From the NCBI RefSeq assembly GCF_001293465.1, contig NZ_JSYZ01000014.1:275114-339113 (forward strand): 64,000 nt of DNA, in the 5' to 3' direction. Origin of the DNA: Pseudomonas asplenii. GTDB taxonomy: Bacteria > Pseudomonadota > Gammaproteobacteria > Pseudomonadales > Pseudomonadaceae. The notes below the pieces were generated by a model, which had not been told where the DNA came from, made no database searches, and worked only from the letters and a program-made list of their open reading frames with translations. Below are positions 31,967 through 40,866 of the stretch, piece after piece. A program made the translations under genes and the position numbers. Every line of letters begins with the position of its first letter. Position 1 is the first letter of the stretch.

Positions 31967-31971
31967 GGCAT

Positions 31972-32892
31972 TCAGCTCGCAACGGGCGGCTTGGCCACCG
32001 AGCACAGGCGGATCGAATCGGCGAGGATCTCGATCGCCTTGGGTCGCGGGAAGCTGGCGCGCCAGGCGATGGCCACGGTGCGGAACGGTGTCGGCGGCGT
32101 CAGCGGACGCACCTCGATGACGCCGGGCGCATAGTGATGGCTGTCCACGGCCGACAGCGGCAGTACCGACACGCCCAGGCCCGAGGCCACCATGTGGCGG
32201 ATGGTTTCCAGCGAACTGGACTCGACCGTGGTGTGCTTGGACGCTTCGGTGCCCTTGCCCAGGGTCGGGCAGGCTTCGAGGACCTGGTCGCGGAAGCAGT
32301 GGCCTTCGCCGAGCAGCAGCAGGCTCTTGTCGTTGAGCAGGGTACTGTCGATGGTTTCCTTGCGGGTCCAGGGGTGCGTGGCCGGCATCAGCACGTAGAA
32401 CGGCTCGTCGTACAGCGGCAGGGTCAGCACATCGGCCTCGTTGAACGGCAGGGCGATGATCACCGCGTCCAGTTCGCCGTTGCGCAGCTTGTCGCGCAGC
32501 ACGTGGGTGAAGTTTTCCTCGATGTACAACGGCATCTGCGGGGCGACCCGGTGCAGTTGCGGGATCAGGTGCGGGAACAGGTACGGGCCGACGGTGTAGA
32601 TCGCGCCGACCTTCAGCGGTGCGGTCAGCTGGTTCTTCCCGGCCTGGGCCAGCTCACGGATGCCCTGGGCCTGTTCCAGGACCTTCTGGGCCTGGGCCAC
32701 GATGCTTTCGCCAACCGGCGTCAGGCGCACGGCACTCTTGCTGCGCTCGAAAATCAGTACGCCCAGCTCGTCTTCCAGCTTCTTCACGCCCACTGACAGC
32801 GTCGGCTGGCTGACATGGCAGCGCTCGGCCGCGTGGCCGAAGTGCTGCTCTTGGGCGAGGGTAACGATGTAGCGTAATTCTGTCAGGGTCAT
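31972..32892 (-). CDS. oxyR: OxyR, hydrogen-peroxide-sensing LysR-type regulator
   Basis: 306-residue transcription factor for catalase, alkyl hydroperoxide reductase and related genes. The start ATG 32892 gives MTLTELRYIVTLAQEQHFGHAAERCHVSQPTLS, the LysR helix-turn-helix. The peroxide-reactive cysteines are in LLLLGEGHCFRDQVLEACPT at positions 199 and 208, exactly the spacing of the OxyR disulphide. It is cotranscribed with recG, an arrangement also known from P. aeruginosa. Confidence 0.98.
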   Translation of the reverse strand: MTLTELRYIVTLAQEQHFGHAAERCHVSQPTLSVGVKKLEDELGVLIFERSKSAVRLTPVGESIVAQAQKVLEQAQGIRELAQAGKNQLTAPLKVGAIYTVGPYLFPHLIPQLHRVAPQMPLYIEENFTHVLRDKLRNGELDAVIIALPFNEADVLTLPLYDEPFYVLMPATHPWTRKETIDSTLLNDKSLLLLGEGHCFRDQVLEACPTLGKGTEASKHTTVESSSLETIRHMVASGLGVSVLPLSAVDSHHYAPGVIEVRPLTPPTPFRTVAIAWRASFPRPKAIEILADSIRLCSVAKPPVAS

Positions 32893-33013
32893 AGTGGGCG
32901 TCCATGAAGTTGCCAACCAAGCATAACGGCTGCAATCGATAGACGCACGTTATCAGGTGAAGGTTTGGTGAAGATTGTCGTCAATGTCGATCGGAGGGGG
33001 CGGCAGGGAGGCG

Positions 33014-33038
33014 CTGTGGAAGCCCGCTCCCACAAGGG
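33014..33038. repeat. Degenerate REP unit between tonB and oxyR
   Basis: Bases GTGGAAGCCCGCTCCCACAAGG carry the right half of the REP consensus seen at 11800, with GTGGGAGC complementarity forming a short stem. The left half is decayed. It lies in the 220-bp gap between the tonB stop and the oxyR start. Confidence 0.65.
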
Positions 33039-33068
33039 GCGAGCCAAAGCCGCTGTCAGTTTCTATAT

Positions 33069-33104
33069 GAAAAAAGGAAGAATCCCACGGGTTGCGTGGG
33101 ATTC
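33069..33104 (-). terminator. Rho-independent terminator of exbB-exbD-tonB
   Basis: A 10-bp stem (33080-33089 with 33095-33104, 5-nt loop) is followed on the minus strand by a T-rich tract (A run at 33070-33075 on the plus strand). It lies 9 bp beyond the tonB stop. Confidence 0.85.
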
Positions 33105-33112
33105 GGGAAGGG

Positions 33113-33865
33113 CTAGCGGTTGCGCTTGTCGATCGAGTAGACGAAGGGCGCAACGATCTCGATGCTGCCGTTGGTCAGCATGTCGGCCGGCGGCTTGGGC
33201 AGCGGCTGGGCACGACGGATCATTTCCAGGGTGGCCCGGTCCAGGTCGGCGTTGCCCGAACGGCCCACCAGTTCGTACGAGAGCACCTTGCCTTCGGCGT
33301 CGACGACGAAGCGCAGACGGTTCAGGCCTTCCTTGCCGCGCGACTGGGCGGCAGGCGGGTACTTCTTGTACTTGCCCAGGTGCGCCAGCAGGGTGCCTTC
33401 CCAGCTGGCCTTGGCGGCGAGCTGCTGGGGCGATGGGCCCGGTGCCGGCGCCGCGGATTTCTCCGGCGGACGGGTGGTCGGCGGCTCCTCGGAAGGTTTC
33501 TCCTCTTCCTTGGGCTTTTCCTTCTCCGGTTCCTTCTTCACTTCCGGCTTGGGCGGCTGTGGCTTGGGTTTGGGCTTGACCGGCTTGGGGACCGAGATCG
33601 TCGGTTTCGGTGCCTCGGCCAGCTTCGGCAGCGGCAGCTCTTCCTCCGGCTCCGGCGGCTTCGGCGGGGTCACCACCTTGGGCGGGGCCGGTGGGGGCGG
33701 CGCGGGCGGCAGCGGGGCCAGCTCGACCATCATCGCCTGCGGCGGCAGTTCGATCGGCTTGGACACCGACCAGTTCAGGGCGGCGAGGATCGCCACCGCG
33801 TGAACGCCCAGCACCAGGGCCAGGCTACCGCCGTAACGCGTCAGTTTTTGGCGCGTCGTGATCAT
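33113..33865 (-). CDS. tonB: TonB, energy transducer to outer-membrane receptors
   Basis: 250-residue periplasm-spanning protein with an N-terminal anchor (GSLALVLGVHAVAILAALNW, about 13-32), a long Pro/Lys/Glu-rich linker (about 40-145) and the C-terminal TonB domain with YPPAAQSRGKEGLNRLRFVVDAEGKV and RRAQPLPKPPADM. It passes proton-motive force from ExbBD to siderophore and cobalamin receptors. Its ATG overlaps the exbD stop by 4 bp. Iron-dependent Fur regulation is usual for such operons, but I cannot point to a clear Fur box. Confidence 0.97.
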   Translation of the reverse strand: MITTRQKLTRYGGSLALVLGVHAVAILAALNWSVSKPIELPPQAMMVELAPLPPAPPPPAPPKVVTPPKPPEPEEELPLPKLAEAPKPTISVPKPVKPKPKPQPPKPEVKKEPEKEKPKEEEKPSEEPPTTRPPEKSAAPAPGPSPQQLAAKASWEGTLLAHLGKYKKYPPAAQSRGKEGLNRLRFVVDAEGKVLSYELVGRSGNADLDRATLEMIRRAQPLPKPPADMLTNGSIEIVAPFVYSIDKRNR

Positions 33866-34290
33866 TTCTTGGCTGCCGTCTCAAGTCCGACCAGGCCGAC
33901 CTTCAGGTAACCGGCCGCGCGCAGCGCGTCCATGACGTGCATCAGGTCGCCGTAGTCCACACCCTTGTCGGCCTGGAAGAAGATGGTGGTGTCCTTCTTG
34001 CCATGGGTCTTGGCGTCCAGGGCCGGGCCCAGGGACTCGGCCTTGACCTCTTCCTCGCCGAGGAACAGCTTCTGGTCGGCCTTGACGCTGAGGAACACCG
34101 GTTTCTCGGGCCGTGGCGACGGCTTGGCGGTCGAGGCCGGCAGGTCAACCTTGATGTCCACGGTGGCGAGGGGCGCCGCCACCATGAAGATGATCAGCAG
34201 TACCAGCATCACGTCGATGAACGGCGTGACGTTGATTTCGTGGTTCTCGGACAGCTCGTCGTCCGCGCCTTCCTTCAAATGCAGACCCAT
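33862..34290 (-). CDS. exbD: ExbD, TonB-complex inner-membrane protein
   Basis: 142-residue protein with a short cytoplasmic N-terminus, one transmembrane helix (INVTPFIDVMLVLLIIFMVAAP, about 19-40) carrying the essential aspartate of the FIDVMLVLLIIFM motif, and a periplasmic domain. It forms the proton channel with ExbB and is encoded 6 bp after it. Confidence 0.98.
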   Translation of the reverse strand: MGLHLKEGADDELSENHEINVTPFIDVMLVLLIIFMVAAPLATVDIKVDLPASTAKPSPRPEKPVFLSVKADQKLFLGEEEVKAESLGPALDAKTHGKKDTTIFFQADKGVDYGDLMHVMDALRAAGYLKVGLVGLETAAKK

Positions 34291-34296
34291 GGCGGA

Positions 34297-35271
34297 TTAA
34301 CCTACCTTGACCATGTGCGGCTGGCTGGCGCGCTCGGACGGCAGGTGGTCCAGGTCACGGCTGACCAGCAGCAGAACCTGGGCCGAAGCGTCGGAAACCT
34401 GGGCCTTGTAGCCGGCGATGGAGCGGGCGAAGACGTTGTAGATGACCACCGCCGGAATGGCGGCGACCAGGCCGAGGGCGGTCGCCAGCAGGGCTTCGGC
34501 GATACCCGGGGCAACCACGGCGAGGTTGGTGGTCTGGGTCTTGGCGATGCCGATGAAGCTGTTCATGATGCCCCATACGGTACCGAACAGACCGACGAAC
34601 GGTGCGGTGGAGCCGATGGTGGCCAGTACGCCGGTGCCGCTGCTCATGTTGCGGCCGCAGGCGGCCACCAGGCGCTCCAGGCGGAAGCTGACGCGTTCCT
34701 TGATACCTTCCTTCTCGCGGCTGTTGGCCGACAGACGCATTTCCTCGAGGGCATCGTGCACCAGCAGGTTGGCCAGGGTACCTTCCTTGGCGGCGGTGGC
34801 GCTGGCGTCCTTGAGGGTCACGGCTTTCTTCAGGCTGGCGATTTCACCGCGCAGGCGACGCTTGGCGCCCAGCAGTTCGAAGCCCTTGGCGATCCAGATG
34901 GTCCAGGTGATGATCGAGGCGATGGCCAGGCCGATCATGACCAGCTTCACGATGATGTCGGCGTTCTGGTACATGCCCCACGGAGACAGGTCGTGGGACA
35001 TGCCCAGGCTGTTGCCTTCGGCTGGCAGTGCGTCGGTATCGGAGGCCTCGGCCGGGGCGGCGTTCTCCACGGGGGCCTGGTCGGCCGCGATCGGCGCGGT
35101 CGCGGCCGGTGCTGCTGCGGTGGCGGCCGGTGCGGCGTGGTTGGCCGGCTCATCGGCGAATGCGGCGGTCGGGGCCAGCAACAGGCTGAACAGCACCGCT
35201 GCCACCGAGCGCCAGACGCGCGACGGGCTGTGGAACTGGGTTGGCGAGGCGGAGGAGTGAATGCGTGTCAT
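34297..35271 (-). CDS. exbB: ExbB, TonB-complex proton channel protein
   Basis: 324-residue MotA/TolQ/ExbB-family protein. It has an N-terminal signal-like segment (SVAAVLFSLLLAPTAAFADE), an Ala/Pro-rich periplasmic stretch, a transmembrane helix near 110-130, and the paired helices of the core with STAPFVGLFGTVWGIMNSFIGI and IAEALLATALGLVAAIPAVVIYN. I chose ATG 35271 (MTRIHSSAS); an in-frame ATG 78 bp upstream (35349) is possible but has no ribosome site. First gene of exbB-exbD-tonB. Confidence 0.95.
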   Translation of the reverse strand: MTRIHSSASPTQFHSPSRVWRSVAAVLFSLLLAPTAAFADEPANHAAPAATAAAPAATAPIAADQAPVENAAPAEASDTDALPAEGNSLGMSHDLSPWGMYQNADIIVKLVMIGLAIASIITWTIWIAKGFELLGAKRRLRGEIASLKKAVTLKDASATAAKEGTLANLLVHDALEEMRLSANSREKEGIKERVSFRLERLVAACGRNMSSGTGVLATIGSTAPFVGLFGTVWGIMNSFIGIAKTQTTNLAVVAPGIAEALLATALGLVAAIPAVVIYNVFARSIAGYKAQVSDASAQVLLLVSRDLDHLPSERASQPHMVKVG

Positions 35272-35461
35272 GCTGGCCGGACCTGAGCGAAGTAAAAGTG
35301 GGTCTTGTCCTTCCAGGCCTCGTTGGGCCGAGAACAAATGGGTGGTCATTATTGCAAGTAATTCTTGTTAACAGAAGTAATAGAGTATCTTTTTTTCTTC
35401 GATTGCTGGCCGTTCGTCCATTCCTGACGCTAGGCTGTGGCCCTTTGCGTGGAGGTTTCCG

Positions 35462-36316
35462 ATGTCCGCTCCTTCTGTTCTGATTGCCGGCTGCGGGGAT
35501 GTCGGTTCTCGCCTGGCCAGCCAACTGCTGGGCCGGGGCTGGCAGGTCTACGGTCTGCGCCGCTCGATTTCCCGTCTGCCGGAGGGCGTGCAGGGGGTGG
35601 CGGGCGATCTGTTCAGTGCGCAGCGCCCTGCGGGCTGGCCGACCGGTTCACTGGACTATGTGGTGTATTGCGCGGCGGCGACCGAGCACGACGAGGCCGG
35701 CTATCGGGCGGCCTATGTCGACGGTCTGCGGCATGTCCTGGGCTGGCTCGGGGAGTCCGGGCAGCGGCCACGGCGGCTGTTGTTCGTCTCCAGCAGCAGC
35801 GTCTACGTGCAGCAGCAGGGCGAGTGGGTGGATGAAACGTCGGCGACCGAAGCCGAGGGTTACTCCGGGCGATTGATGCTCGAGGCCGAGCAACTGGCAC
35901 TCGACAGTGGCATTGCGGCGAGCCGGGTGCGCCTGACCGGGATCTACGGGCCGGGCCGCGAGTGGCTGCTGACTCAGGTGCGCCGGGGTTATCGGGTGGC
36001 TGTCGAGCCACCGCTCTACGGCAATCGCATTCATGCCGACGACGCGGCCGGGTTGCTGGCATTCCTGCTGGAGGCCGATCGGGCGGGCCGGGTGCTGGAG
36101 GATTGCTACATCGGTGTCGATGATGCGCCAGCTCCGTTGGCCGAGGTGGTGGCCTGGTTGCGCGAATACCTGGGGGTCACCGAATGGGATGCCGAGGCCA
36201 GCGTGCGTCGTACTGGCAGCAAGCGTTGCAGCAACGCCCGGGCACGGGCGCTGGGCTGGGTTCCGCGTTATCCCAGTTATCGCGAGGGGTATGCGGCGAT
36301 TCTCGAAGGGCGCTGA
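35462..36316 (+). CDS. NAD(P)-binding SDR/epimerase-like protein
   Basis: 284-residue extended short-chain-dehydrogenase-type protein. The Rossmann motif is IAGCGDVGSRLASQLLGRGWQVYGLRR (residues about 7-33), with VSSSSVYVQ in the Ser position and a substrate-domain segment RLTGIYGPGRE. The usual YxxxK catalytic pair is not obvious (YSGRLMLE occurs where it would be), so it may bind NAD(P) without classical SDR catalysis; YeeZ-like proteins are similar. A GGAGG site precedes the ATG. It is divergent from exbB; substrate unknown. Confidence 0.8.
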   Translation: MSAPSVLIAGCGDVGSRLASQLLGRGWQVYGLRRSISRLPEGVQGVAGDLFSAQRPAGWPTGSLDYVVYCAAATEHDEAGYRAAYVDGLRHVLGWLGESGQRPRRLLFVSSSSVYVQQQGEWVDETSATEAEGYSGRLMLEAEQLALDSGIAASRVRLTGIYGPGREWLLTQVRRGYRVAVEPPLYGNRIHADDAAGLLAFLLEADRAGRVLEDCYIGVDDAPAPLAEVVAWLREYLGVTEWDAEASVRRTGSKRCSNARARALGWVPRYPSYREGYAAILEGR

Positions 36317-36318
36317 AA

Positions 36319-36405
36319 GCTTCGTCGGCAAGCCCGCTCCCACAGGAGCCTGGCTTGCCAGGCCTTGAGTGCGTCTTCGCCGGCAAGTCGGGCTCCTACA
36401 GGAAC
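36319..36405. repeat. Pair of tandem REP units after the epimerase gene
   Basis: Two units in the same orientation, TTCGTCGGCAAGCCCGCTCC at about 36321 and TTCGCCGGCAAGTCGGGCTC at about 36376, each followed by CACAGGA or TACAGGA. They fill the gap between two convergent genes and resemble the unit at 11800. Confidence 0.85.
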
Positions 36406-36412
36406 GGTGTTG

Positions 36413-37147
36413 TCACTTTTCCAGCAGCCACTGGCGATTGCCGGGATAGAGCTGTGGCTTCTCGTCGGCGGCCGCCGAGTTCAGCGCCTGGAAGATCTCC
36501 AGTTGCTTGCCCTTGCGGACGAAGATCCAGGCATTGCCGCGGTCGCCCTGCTGCAGCCAGATGCTGTCGTTGTCGCCGCTCATCGAGGCGCAGTCGCCCG
36601 CCAGGCACAAGGCGTAACGATCGGCGCCCGGCAGGCCTTCGAGGCGTCCGTCCGGAAGGAATTTCACCTCGCTGCCTTCACCCGGGCCACTGACGATTTT
36701 CCAGTCGCCGCCCATGAACGCCGAATACAGCGCCTGCTCGAAGCTGGCACCGACCGGGGCGTTGGCCGGCAGTTCGGTCGGGGCGCGGACGAACGGCTGC
36801 TCGGGCTCGTAATCGCTGGCGCCCTGGATCAGCTCCTTGCCGTCGCGGGCCAGCGAGGTGCCGGCGCTGCCATAGAAGTCGACATGCCACTGCTTGCCAT
36901 CGGCACGCACTTGCCCTTCAGGGCGCTCGAAACCGTTGCTGTATTTGGCCTGGCCGGTGCGGGTGTCGACACTCCACTCCAGGTTCGGCCCATAAGTGGC
37001 CAGGGCTTCGCGCAGGCTGCCCTTTTTCACGGCCGCGTCGATGGCGGCCTGGTTGATCCAGGTACCGCTGACGTCATATTTGGCGGGATCGCTGGCGCAA
37101 CCGCCAAGCAGGAGGGCGAACAGCGGGAGGGCTAGCGCTTTGCGCAT
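36413..37147 (-). CDS. Conserved lipoprotein of unknown function
   Basis: 244-residue lipoprotein. The start ATG 37147 gives MRKALALPLFALLLGGCASDP with lipobox LGGC (Cys17) and an AAGGAT site upstream; the frame is open 44 codons further but without a signal sequence. The mature part contains YDVSGTWINQAAIDAAVKKGSLREAL and a repeated beta-type pattern (SEVKFLPDGRLEGLPGADRYALCLAGDCASM). I do not recognise a domain with known function. It sits next to ridA, as a similar gene does in P. aeruginosa. Confidence 0.85.
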   Translation of the reverse strand: MRKALALPLFALLLGGCASDPAKYDVSGTWINQAAIDAAVKKGSLREALATYGPNLEWSVDTRTGQAKYSNGFERPEGQVRADGKQWHVDFYGSAGTSLARDGKELIQGASDYEPEQPFVRAPTELPANAPVGASFEQALYSAFMGGDWKIVSGPGEGSEVKFLPDGRLEGLPGADRYALCLAGDCASMSGDNDSIWLQQGDRGNAWIFVRKGKQLEIFQALNSAAADEKPQLYPGNRQWLLEK

Positions 37148-37220
37148 GGTGAAATCCTTGCAGGCGAGGCTGGCGCGCTGTCGGGGGTCGCGCCAGGCAG
37201 TGCGGTGTGGTTCCGGGGGC

Positions 37221-37601
37221 TTATTCGATGACCAGGACGGCGTCCATCTCGACTTGCGCGCCGCGTGGCAGCGAGGCAACGCCGATGGCGGCTCGCGCCG
37301 GGTACGGCTGTTCGAAGTACCTGCCCATGATCTCGTTGACCTTGGCGAAGTGGCTCAGGTCGGTGAGAAAGATGTTCAGCTTGACGATGTCCCGGAACGA
37401 GCCGCCGGCGGCTTCGGCCACGGCCTTGAGGTTCTCGAACACCTGCACGGTCTGGGCCTCGAAGCCTTCCACCAGTTCCATGGTCCTGGGGTCCAGGGGA
37501 ATCTGGCCGGACATGTACACGGTGTTGCCGGCCTTGATCGCCTGGGAGTAGGTGCCGATGGCAGCAGGGGCCTTGTCGGTGCTGATAACGCTCTTGGTCA
37601 T
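37221..37601 (-). CDS. ridA: RidA, enamine/imine deaminase
   Basis: 126-residue YjgF/YER057c/UK114 protein that hydrolyses reactive 2-aminoacrylate and other enamines made by PLP enzymes. Marks are GTYSQAIKAGNTVYMSGQIPLDP, the active-site arginine region YPARAAIGVASLPRGAQVEMDAVLV (Arg near residue 104) and trimer-type length. It lies 33 bp downstream of spoT in the same direction. Confidence 0.97.
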   Translation of the reverse strand: MTKSVISTDKAPAAIGTYSQAIKAGNTVYMSGQIPLDPRTMELVEGFEAQTVQVFENLKAVAEAAGGSFRDIVKLNIFLTDLSHFAKVNEIMGRYFEQPYPARAAIGVASLPRGAQVEMDAVLVIE

Positions 37602-37634
37602 GAATGACTCCTTGTAATGTCCGGCCGCGGGAGG

Positions 37635-39740
37635 CTACGCACGCATGCGGGTGATGCGGATCACTCCGGCCAGGGCGCGCAGTTTCTTGATCACCCGGGC
37701 CAGGTGCACGCGGTCGTGCACGCTGACCACCAGCTGGACCACGCTGATGCGACCATCGCGTTCGTCCATGCTGATCTTCTCGATATTGCCGTCGGCCGCG
37801 TTGACGCTGCTGGCCAGCAGGGCGATCAGGCCGCGCTGGTGTTCCAGTTCGACACGCAGCTCGACGTTGAATTCGCCGGTGACATCCTTGGCCCAGGAGA
37901 GCTGGATGCATTTTTCCGGGTTGTGGCGGATTTCGCTGATATTGCGACAGTTTTCCAGGTGCACGACCATGCCCTTGCCCGCCGACAGGTGGCCGACGAT
38001 CGGGTCGCCCGGAATCGGCGTACAGCACTTGGCATAGCTGAGCACCAGGCCTTCGGTGCCGCGAATCGCCAGCGGGCCCTCGGGGCTCGGCAGCTGTTCG
38101 CCCTCGCCCAGCATGCGTCGGGCCACCACGTAGGCCATGCGGTTGCCCAGGCCGATGTCCTCGAGCAGGTCCTCGATCAACTCCAGGCGGTACTCGTGGA
38201 GGATCGATTGCACGCGCTCGGCCGGAATCCTGTCCAGGGCACTGTCGAAACCGTTGAGCACCTTGTTCAGCAGGCGCTCGCCGAGGGCGATGGATTCCGA
38301 GCGGCGTTGCAGCTTCAGGGCGTGGCGGATATGGGTACGGGCCTTGCCGGTGACCACGAAGTTGAGCCATGCCGGGTTCGGCCGGGCGCCGGGGGCGCTG
38401 ACGATCTCGACCGTGGAGCCACTTTGCAGCGGTTCGGACAGCGGGGCGAGACGGCGATTGATCCGACAGGCAATACAGCTGTTGCCCACGTCGGTGTGCA
38501 CCGCGTAGGCGAAGTCGACCGCCGTGGAGCCCTTGGGCAGCTCCATGATCCGGCCCTTGGGCGTGAACACGTAGACCTCGTCCGGGAACAGGTCGATCTT
38601 CACGCTCTCGATGAATTCCAGGGAGTTGCCCGCGCGTTGCTGCATCTCCAGCACGCCCTTGACCCACTGGCGGGCGCGGGCATGGGTGCCCTTGGGCTGC
38701 TCGTCGCCGCTGGACTTGTACAGCCAGTGGGCGGCGATGCCGTTGTTGGCCATCTCTTCCATTTCGCGGGTGCGGATCTGGATCTCGATCGGTACGCCGT
38801 GCATGCCGAACAGCGTGGTATGCAGCGACTGGTAGCCGTTGGCCTTGGGAATCGCGATGTAGTCCTTGAAACGGCCGGGCAGCGGCTTGTACAGGTTGTG
38901 CACGGCGCCGAGCACGCGATAGCAGGTGTCGACCTTGTCGACGATGACCCGGAACGCATAGACGTCCATGATCTCGTTGAAGGCCCGGCGCTTGCCGCGC
39001 ATCTTCTTGTAGATGCCGTAGAGGTGTTTCTGCCGGCCGCTGACTTCGCCCTGGATACCGTCCACCGCCAGGCAGTGGCTCAAGGATTCCTCGATCTTGT
39101 TGACGATTTCCTTGCGGTTGCCGCGGGCGCGCTTGACCGCCTGGTAGATGCGCGCCGAGCGCATCGGGTGCATGGCCTTGAAACCCAGGTCCTCGAACTC
39201 GATACGCACCGCGTGCATGCCCAGGCGGTTGGCGATGGGCGCGTAGATCTCGAGGGTTTCCTTGGCGATGCGCCGGCGTTTTTCCCCGGACAGCACTTCC
39301 AGGGTGCGCATGTTGTGCAGGCGGTCGGCGAGCTTGACCAGGATCACGCGGATATCGCGGGCCATGGCCATGGCCATCTTCTGGAAGTTTTCCGCCTGGG
39401 CTTCGGCCTTGGTCTCGAAGTTCATCTGGGTCAGCTTGCTGACCCCGTCGACCAGTTCGGCCACGGTCTCGCCGAACTGCGCCTGCAGCGCTTCCTTGGC
39501 GATCCCGGTGTCTTCGATCACGTCATGCAGCATCGCGGCCATCAGGCTCTGATGGTCCATGTGCATGTCGGCAAGAATGCTCGCCACCGCCAGCGGGTGC
39601 GTGACGTAGGCTTCGCCGCTGCGACGGCGCTGGCCGTCGTGGGCCTGTTCGGCGTAGAAGTACGCCCGGCGGACCAGGTTGACCTGGTCGGCACCGAGGT
39701 AGGTCGATAAGCGATCGGCGAGGGCGTCTATGCTCGGCAT
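37635..39740 (-). CDS. spoT: SpoT, bifunctional (p)ppGpp synthetase/hydrolase
   Basis: 701-residue stringent-response enzyme. The N-terminal hydrolase has AMLHDVIEDTG with His72, Asp73, Glu76 and Asp77 intact. The synthetase domain contains YRVLGAVHNLYKPLPGRFKDY and NGYQSLHTT. TGS (VYVFTPKGRIMELPKGSTAVDFAYAVH), zinc-finger-like CCTPIPGD and ACT domains follow. Intact catalytic HD residues separate it from RelA. It follows rpoZ by 60 bp, the usual gammaproteobacterial order. Confidence 0.98.
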   Translation of the reverse strand: MPSIDALADRLSTYLGADQVNLVRRAYFYAEQAHDGQRRRSGEAYVTHPLAVASILADMHMDHQSLMAAMLHDVIEDTGIAKEALQAQFGETVAELVDGVSKLTQMNFETKAEAQAENFQKMAMAMARDIRVILVKLADRLHNMRTLEVLSGEKRRRIAKETLEIYAPIANRLGMHAVRIEFEDLGFKAMHPMRSARIYQAVKRARGNRKEIVNKIEESLSHCLAVDGIQGEVSGRQKHLYGIYKKMRGKRRAFNEIMDVYAFRVIVDKVDTCYRVLGAVHNLYKPLPGRFKDYIAIPKANGYQSLHTTLFGMHGVPIEIQIRTREMEEMANNGIAAHWLYKSSGDEQPKGTHARARQWVKGVLEMQQRAGNSLEFIESVKIDLFPDEVYVFTPKGRIMELPKGSTAVDFAYAVHTDVGNSCIACRINRRLAPLSEPLQSGSTVEIVSAPGARPNPAWLNFVVTGKARTHIRHALKLQRRSESIALGERLLNKVLNGFDSALDRIPAERVQSILHEYRLELIEDLLEDIGLGNRMAYVVARRMLGEGEQLPSPEGPLAIRGTEGLVLSYAKCCTPIPGDPIVGHLSAGKGMVVHLENCRNISEIRHNPEKCIQLSWAKDVTGEFNVELRVELEHQRGLIALLASSVNAADGNIEKISMDERDGRISVVQLVVSVHDRVHLARVIKKLRALAGVIRITRMRA

Positions 39741-39800
39741 GAGGTTTCCCCCGGCCGAAGCCTTGTACCCTGCGCCGTGCTACGTCGACCAGGCATAGGC

Positions 39801-40064
39801 TTAGACGGCCTCGTTGGACTCGTCCTCGAAAGCCGCGAACAGAGGTTCGTCTTCGACGATCTCCTCGTTGGCGATCATTTCGTAGTTCACCAGGCCTTCG
39901 GCGATTTCACGCAGGGCAACGACGGTAGGCTTGTCGTTTTCCCATGCCACTTTCGGCTCTTTGCCGCCGGTCGCCAGTTGACGAGCACGCTTGGTGGAGA
40001 GCATGACCAGCTCGAAACGGTTATCCACGTGTTCTAGGCAGTCTTCAACGGTTACGCGGGCCAT
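39801..40064 (-). CDS. rpoZ: RNA polymerase omega subunit
   Basis: 87-residue RpoZ that promotes beta' folding and mediates ppGpp binding. The start MARVTVEDCLEHVDNRFELVMLSTKRARQL (ATG 40064) is the conserved N-terminus; the upstream 19 codons of open frame are not part of the family. It is the first gene of rpoZ-spoT-ridA, with a 169-bp gap to gmk. Confidence 0.98.
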   Translation of the reverse strand: MARVTVEDCLEHVDNRFELVMLSTKRARQLATGGKEPKVAWENDKPTVVALREIAEGLVNYEMIANEEIVEDEPLFAAFEDESNEAV

Positions 40065-40233
40065 GGTGTTCCTCGTAGCAAATGCGGTAGGCGGGCTGCC
40101 CGGATGGGCGAGCGGACTCAACAGTTTAAAAAATCACCAGCGATTAGGGAAGCGCTGTTTTTTTCAGCAGAGATTCCGTTGCGCCACAAGGTGCAATGTA
40201 AAGCCCTTGCGACGCTTTTGGAAAGTCTTTGTT

Positions 40234-40854
40234 TCAGGCCAGCAACTCGCTCAACAGGGCGGCATGCTGCTGTTGCTGCGGCTGCTGTTGCAGCCGGTTG
40301 GCGCGGAAGATCGCCTTGAGATCGTCCAGGGCGTGGGCGAAATCGTCGTTGATGATCAGGAAATCGTACTCGACGTAGTGGCTCATTTCGCTGACCGCTT
40401 CGCGCATCCGGCCTTCGATGATTTCGTCGCTGTCCTGGCCGCGGTTGTTCAGGCGCTGGCGCAGGGCCTGCTGGCTCGGCGGCAGGATGAAGATCGAGCG
40501 GGCCTGGGGCATCTGCCGGCGGACCTGCTGGGCGCCTTGCCAGTCGATCTCCAGGATCAGGTCGTGGCCGGCGTCGAGGGTCTGCTGCAGGCTGCTCTGG
40601 GAGGTGCCGTAGAGGTTGCCGAAGACTTCGGCCTGTTCGAGGAAGTCGCCCTGTTCGGTCAGGCGCACGAACTCGGCGCGGTCGACGAAGTGGTAGTTCA
40701 CTCCGTTGGTCTCGCCCGGGCGCATGGCGCGGGTGGTGTGCGAGACCGACACGCGGATCTGCGGCTGGGCGTCGATCAGGGCCTTGACCAGGCTGGTCTT
40801 GCCTGCGCCCGACGGTGCGGAAATGATGTAGAGGGTGCCAGTGCTTTGGGTCAT
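40234..40854 (-). CDS. gmk: Guanylate kinase
   Basis: 206-residue enzyme converting GMP and ATP to GDP and ADP. Walker A is SAPSGAGKTSLV near residue 12-22; the GMP-binding region shows VSHTTRAMRPGE and NYHFVDRAEF, and GTSQSSLQQTLDAGHDLILEIDWQGAQQVR is typical. It starts 12 bp after yicC and belongs to the same unit. The C-terminus is glutamine-rich. Confidence 0.98.
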   Translation of the reverse strand: MTQSTGTLYIISAPSGAGKTSLVKALIDAQPQIRVSVSHTTRAMRPGETNGVNYHFVDRAEFVRLTEQGDFLEQAEVFGNLYGTSQSSLQQTLDAGHDLILEIDWQGAQQVRRQMPQARSIFILPPSQQALRQRLNNRGQDSDEIIEGRMREAVSEMSHYVEYDFLIINDDFAHALDDLKAIFRANRLQQQPQQQQHAALLSELLA

Positions 40855-40866
40855 GTCGGGGTAGCC

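Noticed and set aside
35272..35349. 26-codon N-terminal extension of exbB
   Set aside because: No ribosome site, and the shorter start gives a normal ExbB; kept only as an alternative.
35350..35461. Fur box upstream of exbB
   Set aside because: The region is AT-rich but no sufficiently good 19-bp match to the Fur palindrome was found by eye.
37617..39710. 697-codon plus-strand frame opposite spoT
   Set aside because: SpoT on the other strand has complete motifs; the mirror frame has none.
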